From NCBI GenBank assembly GCA_006227095.1, contig SBFZ01000431.1, forward strand, positions 1-7,651: 7,651 bases of DNA. The letters run 5' to 3'. Shown here in pieces: positions 5,873 through 7,651 of this stretch (positions are counted from its first letter, which is position 1; every line of letters begins with the position of its first letter). This DNA comes from Bacteroidota bacterium. GTDB taxonomy: Bacteria > Bacteroidota > Bacteroidia > Bacteroidales > VadinHA17. Made by a program: the position numbers and the translations under genes. The notes beneath the pieces are model-generated. The model was not told where the DNA came from and did no database searches. It saw nothing but the letters and a program-made list of their open reading frames with translations.

Positions 5873-6427
5873 ATGTCACGAATAGGAAAATTACCTGTAA
5901 ACCTGCCATCAGGCGTCACCATTACCGTTGGTGATGACAACGTGGTCAGTGTTAAAGGCCCCCTGGGAACCCTGTCGCAGAAGGTTGACAGTGATATAAG
6001 GGTGGAGGTTCAGAATAACGAGATAATTCTTTCAAGGCCCAATGACGAGAAGCGCCTGAAATCGCTTCACGGACTCTACAGGGCTCTCATAGCCAACATG
6101 GTTGTGGGCGTTTCAAAAGGGTACAGGAAGGATCTTGAGCTTGTTGGCGTCGGTTATCGCGCAGAAGCCAACGGCCAGCGTCTTGAGATGAGCCTGGGCT
6201 ATTCGCATGATATAATCATGGAACTGCCGCAGGAGATAAAGGTTGAAACCAAGACAGAAAAGAGGAGCAACCCGGTTATCACTCTCTCAAGCATTGACAA
6301 GCAGCTCATTGGCCATGTCGCAGCAAAAATCAGGTCACTGCGTCCGCCTGAGCCGTATAAGGGCAAGGGTATCAAATTCGTGGGCGAACAGCTCAGGAGA
6401 AAAGCCGGTAAATCGGCTGGTGTGTAA
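5873..6427 (+). CDS. rplF: 50S ribosomal protein L6 (uL6)
   Basis: L6 sits near the factor-binding site and the sarcin-ricin loop of 23S rRNA and is needed for late 50S assembly. The 184-residue protein has two repeated alpha/beta domains, about 1-82 and 83-184. It opens MSRIGKLPVNLPSGV (1-15), then VSVKGPLGTLSQKV (25-38). The second domain holds LELVGVGYRAEANGQRLEMSLGYSH (88-112 core), and the bacterial L6 signature RPPEPYKGKGIKF is at 157-169. The start at 5873 is supported by both the conserved N-terminus and a perfect AGGAGG. It is preceded by rpsH and followed after 20 bases by rplR. Confidence 0.97.
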   Translation: MSRIGKLPVNLPSGVTITVGDDNVVSVKGPLGTLSQKVDSDIRVEVQNNEIILSRPNDEKRLKSLHGLYRALIANMVVGVSKGYRKDLELVGVGYRAEANGQRLEMSLGYSHDIIMELPQEIKVETKTEKRSNPVITLSSIDKQLIGHVAAKIRSLRPPEPYKGKGIKFVGEQLRRKAGKSAGV

Positions 6428-6447
6428 CATGATTAAATTTTGAAGTC

Positions 6448-6807
6448 ATGGCTTTATCAAAGACAGAAAAGAGAGAAAAGATCAAACTGAGAATCCGCAA
6501 GCGGATCAGGGGAACAGCCGGAAAACCAAGGATATCGGTGTTCCGCAGTAACAAACAGATATATGCCCAGGCTGTTGATGATGTCAACGGCGTGACACTG
6601 GCTGCCGCTTCCTCACGGGAGAAGGAGATAGCTACAGTCACCGGGAAGAAAAAGAGCGAGGTGGCTGTGCTGGTAGGCAAGCGCCTGGCCGCAGTATGCA
6701 GGGAGAAGGGCATTGAGACCGTTGTCTTTGACAGAAGCGGATACCAGTATCATGGCAGGGTTAAATCATTAGCTGACGGAGCTCGCGAAGGCGGCTTAAA
6801 ATTCTAA
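6448..6807 (+). CDS. rplR: 50S ribosomal protein L18 (uL18)
   Basis: L18 binds 5S rRNA together with L5 and helps place it in the central protuberance. The 119-residue product has the basic flexible N-terminus expected ([21 protein letters not shown], 5-25), then [20 protein letters not shown] (26-45), [11 protein letters not shown] (50-60) and [20 protein letters not shown] (75-94). The signature [25 protein letters not shown] ends the protein. The ATG at 6448 gives MALSKTEKR, the usual form in related bacteria. The 20-base spacer before it has no SD. rpsE starts 5 bases after the stop. Confidence 0.96.
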   Translation: MALSKTEKREKIKLRIRKRIRGTAGKPRISVFRSNKQIYAQAVDDVNGVTLAAASSREKEIATVTGKKKSEVAVLVGKRLAAVCREKGIETVVFDRSGYQYHGRVKSLADGAREGGLKF

Positions 6808-6812
6808 TCAGT

Positions 6813-7328
6813 ATGGCATACGGAATAAAGAGAGTAAAGAACAGCGATCTTGAACTTACCGACAGGCTGGTAAGCATCCAGAGAGTAACCAAAGTAACCA
6901 AGGGAGGACGCACCTTCAGCTTTTCAGCCATCGTGGTTGTCGGTGATGAGAAAGGCATTGTGGGCCACGGCCTGGGTAAGGCAAGTGAAGTAACCACCGC
7001 CATCGCCAAGGGTATCGAAGACGCCAAGAAAAACCTCATCAGGGTACCGGTACACAAGGCTACCATTCCCCATGAGCAGTATGGCAAGTTCGGCGGTGCC
7101 TATGTCTTCATCAAACCTGCTACCGAAGGTACCGGTATCAAGGCCGGTGGTGCAATGCGCGCCGTGCTTGAGAGCGTGGGTGTGAAGAACGTGCTCGCCA
7201 AATCAAAGGGGTCATCGAACCCCCATAACCTGGTGAAGGCTACCATCGCCGCACTGCTTGAACTGCGTGATGCCAGCACCGTGGCTGACCACAGGGGAGT
7301 GACCCTTGAAAAAGTGTTTAACGGTTAG
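6813..7328 (+). CDS. rpsE: 30S ribosomal protein S5 (uS5)
   Basis: S5 is at the mRNA entry side of the small subunit, important for decoding accuracy, and forms part of the spectinomycin-binding area. The 171-residue length is near the E. coli 167. The N-terminal double-stranded-RNA-binding-like domain spans about 15-78, with [21 protein letters not shown] (25-45) and [18 protein letters not shown] (50-67). The C-terminal domain has [19 protein letters not shown] (102-120), and [22 protein letters not shown] (123-144). The loop around Lys30-Gly31-Gly32, where spectinomycin resistance changes occur in other bacteria, looks wild type. The ATG at 6813 gives MAYGIKRVK and has no SD. The stop is TAG. 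Confidence 0.97.
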   Translation: MAYGIKRVKNSDLELTDRLVSIQRVTKVTKGGRTFSFSAIVVVGDEKGIVGHGLGKASEVTTAIAKGIEDAKKNLIRVPVHKATIPHEQYGKFGGAYVFIKPATEGTGIKAGGAMRAVLESVGVKNVLAKSKGSSNPHNLVKATIAALLELRDASTVADHRGVTLEKVFNG

Positions 7329-7343
7329 TAATATCAGATTATC

Positions 7344-7523
7344 ATGGCAAAAGTCAGAATAACCCAGATCAAGAGCAAGATAGGCCAGCCCGAGTCACAG
7401 AAGAAGATACTCGCAGCACTGGGCCTGAGGAAGATGCACCAGACTGTTGAGCACGAAGATTCCCCGAATATCATGGGCATGGTCAGCAAACTGAAGCACC
7501 TGGTCAAGGTAGAGAAACTCTAA
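7344..7523 (+). CDS. rpmD: 50S ribosomal protein L30 (uL30)
   Basis: L30 is a small large-subunit protein. The frame runs ATG at 7344 to TAA at 7521-7523 and codes 59 residues, the same length as E. coli L30. It starts MAKVRITQIKSKIGQPESQK (1-20), with the conserved ITQIKSxIG opening. LAALGLRKMHQTVEHEDSPN (23-42) is the family signature, where LGLRK and the following His-Gln-Thr-Val are typical. The end MGMVSKLKHLVKVEKL is a usual helix-strand finish. It lies between rpsE and rplO, exactly where L30 is expected. It is placed 15 bases after rpsE without an SD. Confidence 0.95.
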   Translation: MAKVRITQIKSKIGQPESQKKILAALGLRKMHQTVEHEDSPNIMGMVSKLKHLVKVEKL

Positions 7524-7550
7524 GGTATTAACAGCATTATATATTTCGCT

Positions 7551-7651
7551 ATGGATTTAAGCAATTTAAAACCGGCCCCCGGATCGGTCAAAAAGGAAAA
7601 GCGCATCGGGCGAGGTGAAGGATCAGGCCACGGAGGCACATCAACCCGCGG
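7551..7651 (+). CDS. rplO: 50S ribosomal protein L15 (uL15), 5' end only
   Basis: The first 33 codons and two further bases are seen; the gene runs off the window. L15 binds 23S rRNA late in large-subunit assembly. The visible protein starts [20 protein letters not shown], followed by [13 protein letters not shown], which is the Gly-rich N-terminal extension typical of L15 (LSNLKPAxGS then KRxGRGxGSGxGGTSxRG). The ATG at 7551 follows a 27-base AT-rich spacer after rpmD with no SD. In this operon type secY usually comes next, outside the window. Confidence 0.93.
   Translation, partial: MDLSNLKPAPGSVKKEKRIGRGEGSGHGGTSTR

Noticed and set aside
6435..6442. AAATTTTG before rplR, near TAnnTTTG
   Set aside because: Mismatch in the key first T and too close to the ATG for a usable transcript.
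7540..7547. TATATTTC before rplO, one mismatch from TAnnTTTG
   Set aside because: It ends 3 bases before the ATG, so the start site would fall at or within the gene; the spacer is simply AT-rich.

Overview
The window is a stretch of a bacterial S10-spc ribosomal protein operon. All 19 genes are on the + strand in the order rplD(partial)-rplW-rplB-rpsS-rplV-rpsC-rplP-rpmC-rpsQ-rplN-rplX-rplE-rpsN-rpsH-rplF-rplR-rpsE-rpmD-rplO(partial). Every gene is recognisable from its protein sequence, and no extra, foreign or unknown gene is inserted. No spacer exceeds 34 bases, so there is no long non-coding stretch. I see no RNA gene, insertion sequence, CRISPR array or clear terminator.

Organism: the proteins look like Bacteroidota, probably Bacteroidales or a close relative. 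Pointers are the 85-residue S17, the 89-residue S14 without zinc cysteines, the L22 with an N-terminal extension of about 20 residues, the HPM form of the L2 HPH motif, and the S3 with an Asp/Arg/Gly-rich tail. Most starts also lack a Shine-Dalgarno (SD) sequence and sit behind short A/T-rich leaders, as expected for this phylum. The assignment is from memory of family sequences, without a database search.

Layout: 1-3890 is the S10 part (L4 tail, L23, L2, S19, L22, S3, L16, L29, S17). From 3893 the spc part follows (L14, L24, L5, S14, S8, L6, L18, S5, L30, L15 start). The two halves are separated by only 2 bases, so this looks like one transcription unit. Gaps are otherwise 3-34 bases, and rplX/rplE overlap by one base (TAATG). 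Both window edges cut genes.

The products all join the ribosome: S3, S5, S8, S14, S17 and S19 in the small subunit, and L2, L4-L6, L14-L16, L18, L22-L24, L29 and L30 in the large one. Co-transcription helps keep them in balance.

I found no new system. The points worth a second look are modest: strong SD motifs at only three starts (rplW, rplE, rplF), a Asp-Arg/Gly repeat tail on S3, a very AT-rich patch in the end of rplD holding a TAnnTTTG match, and the lack of room for a separate spc promoter.
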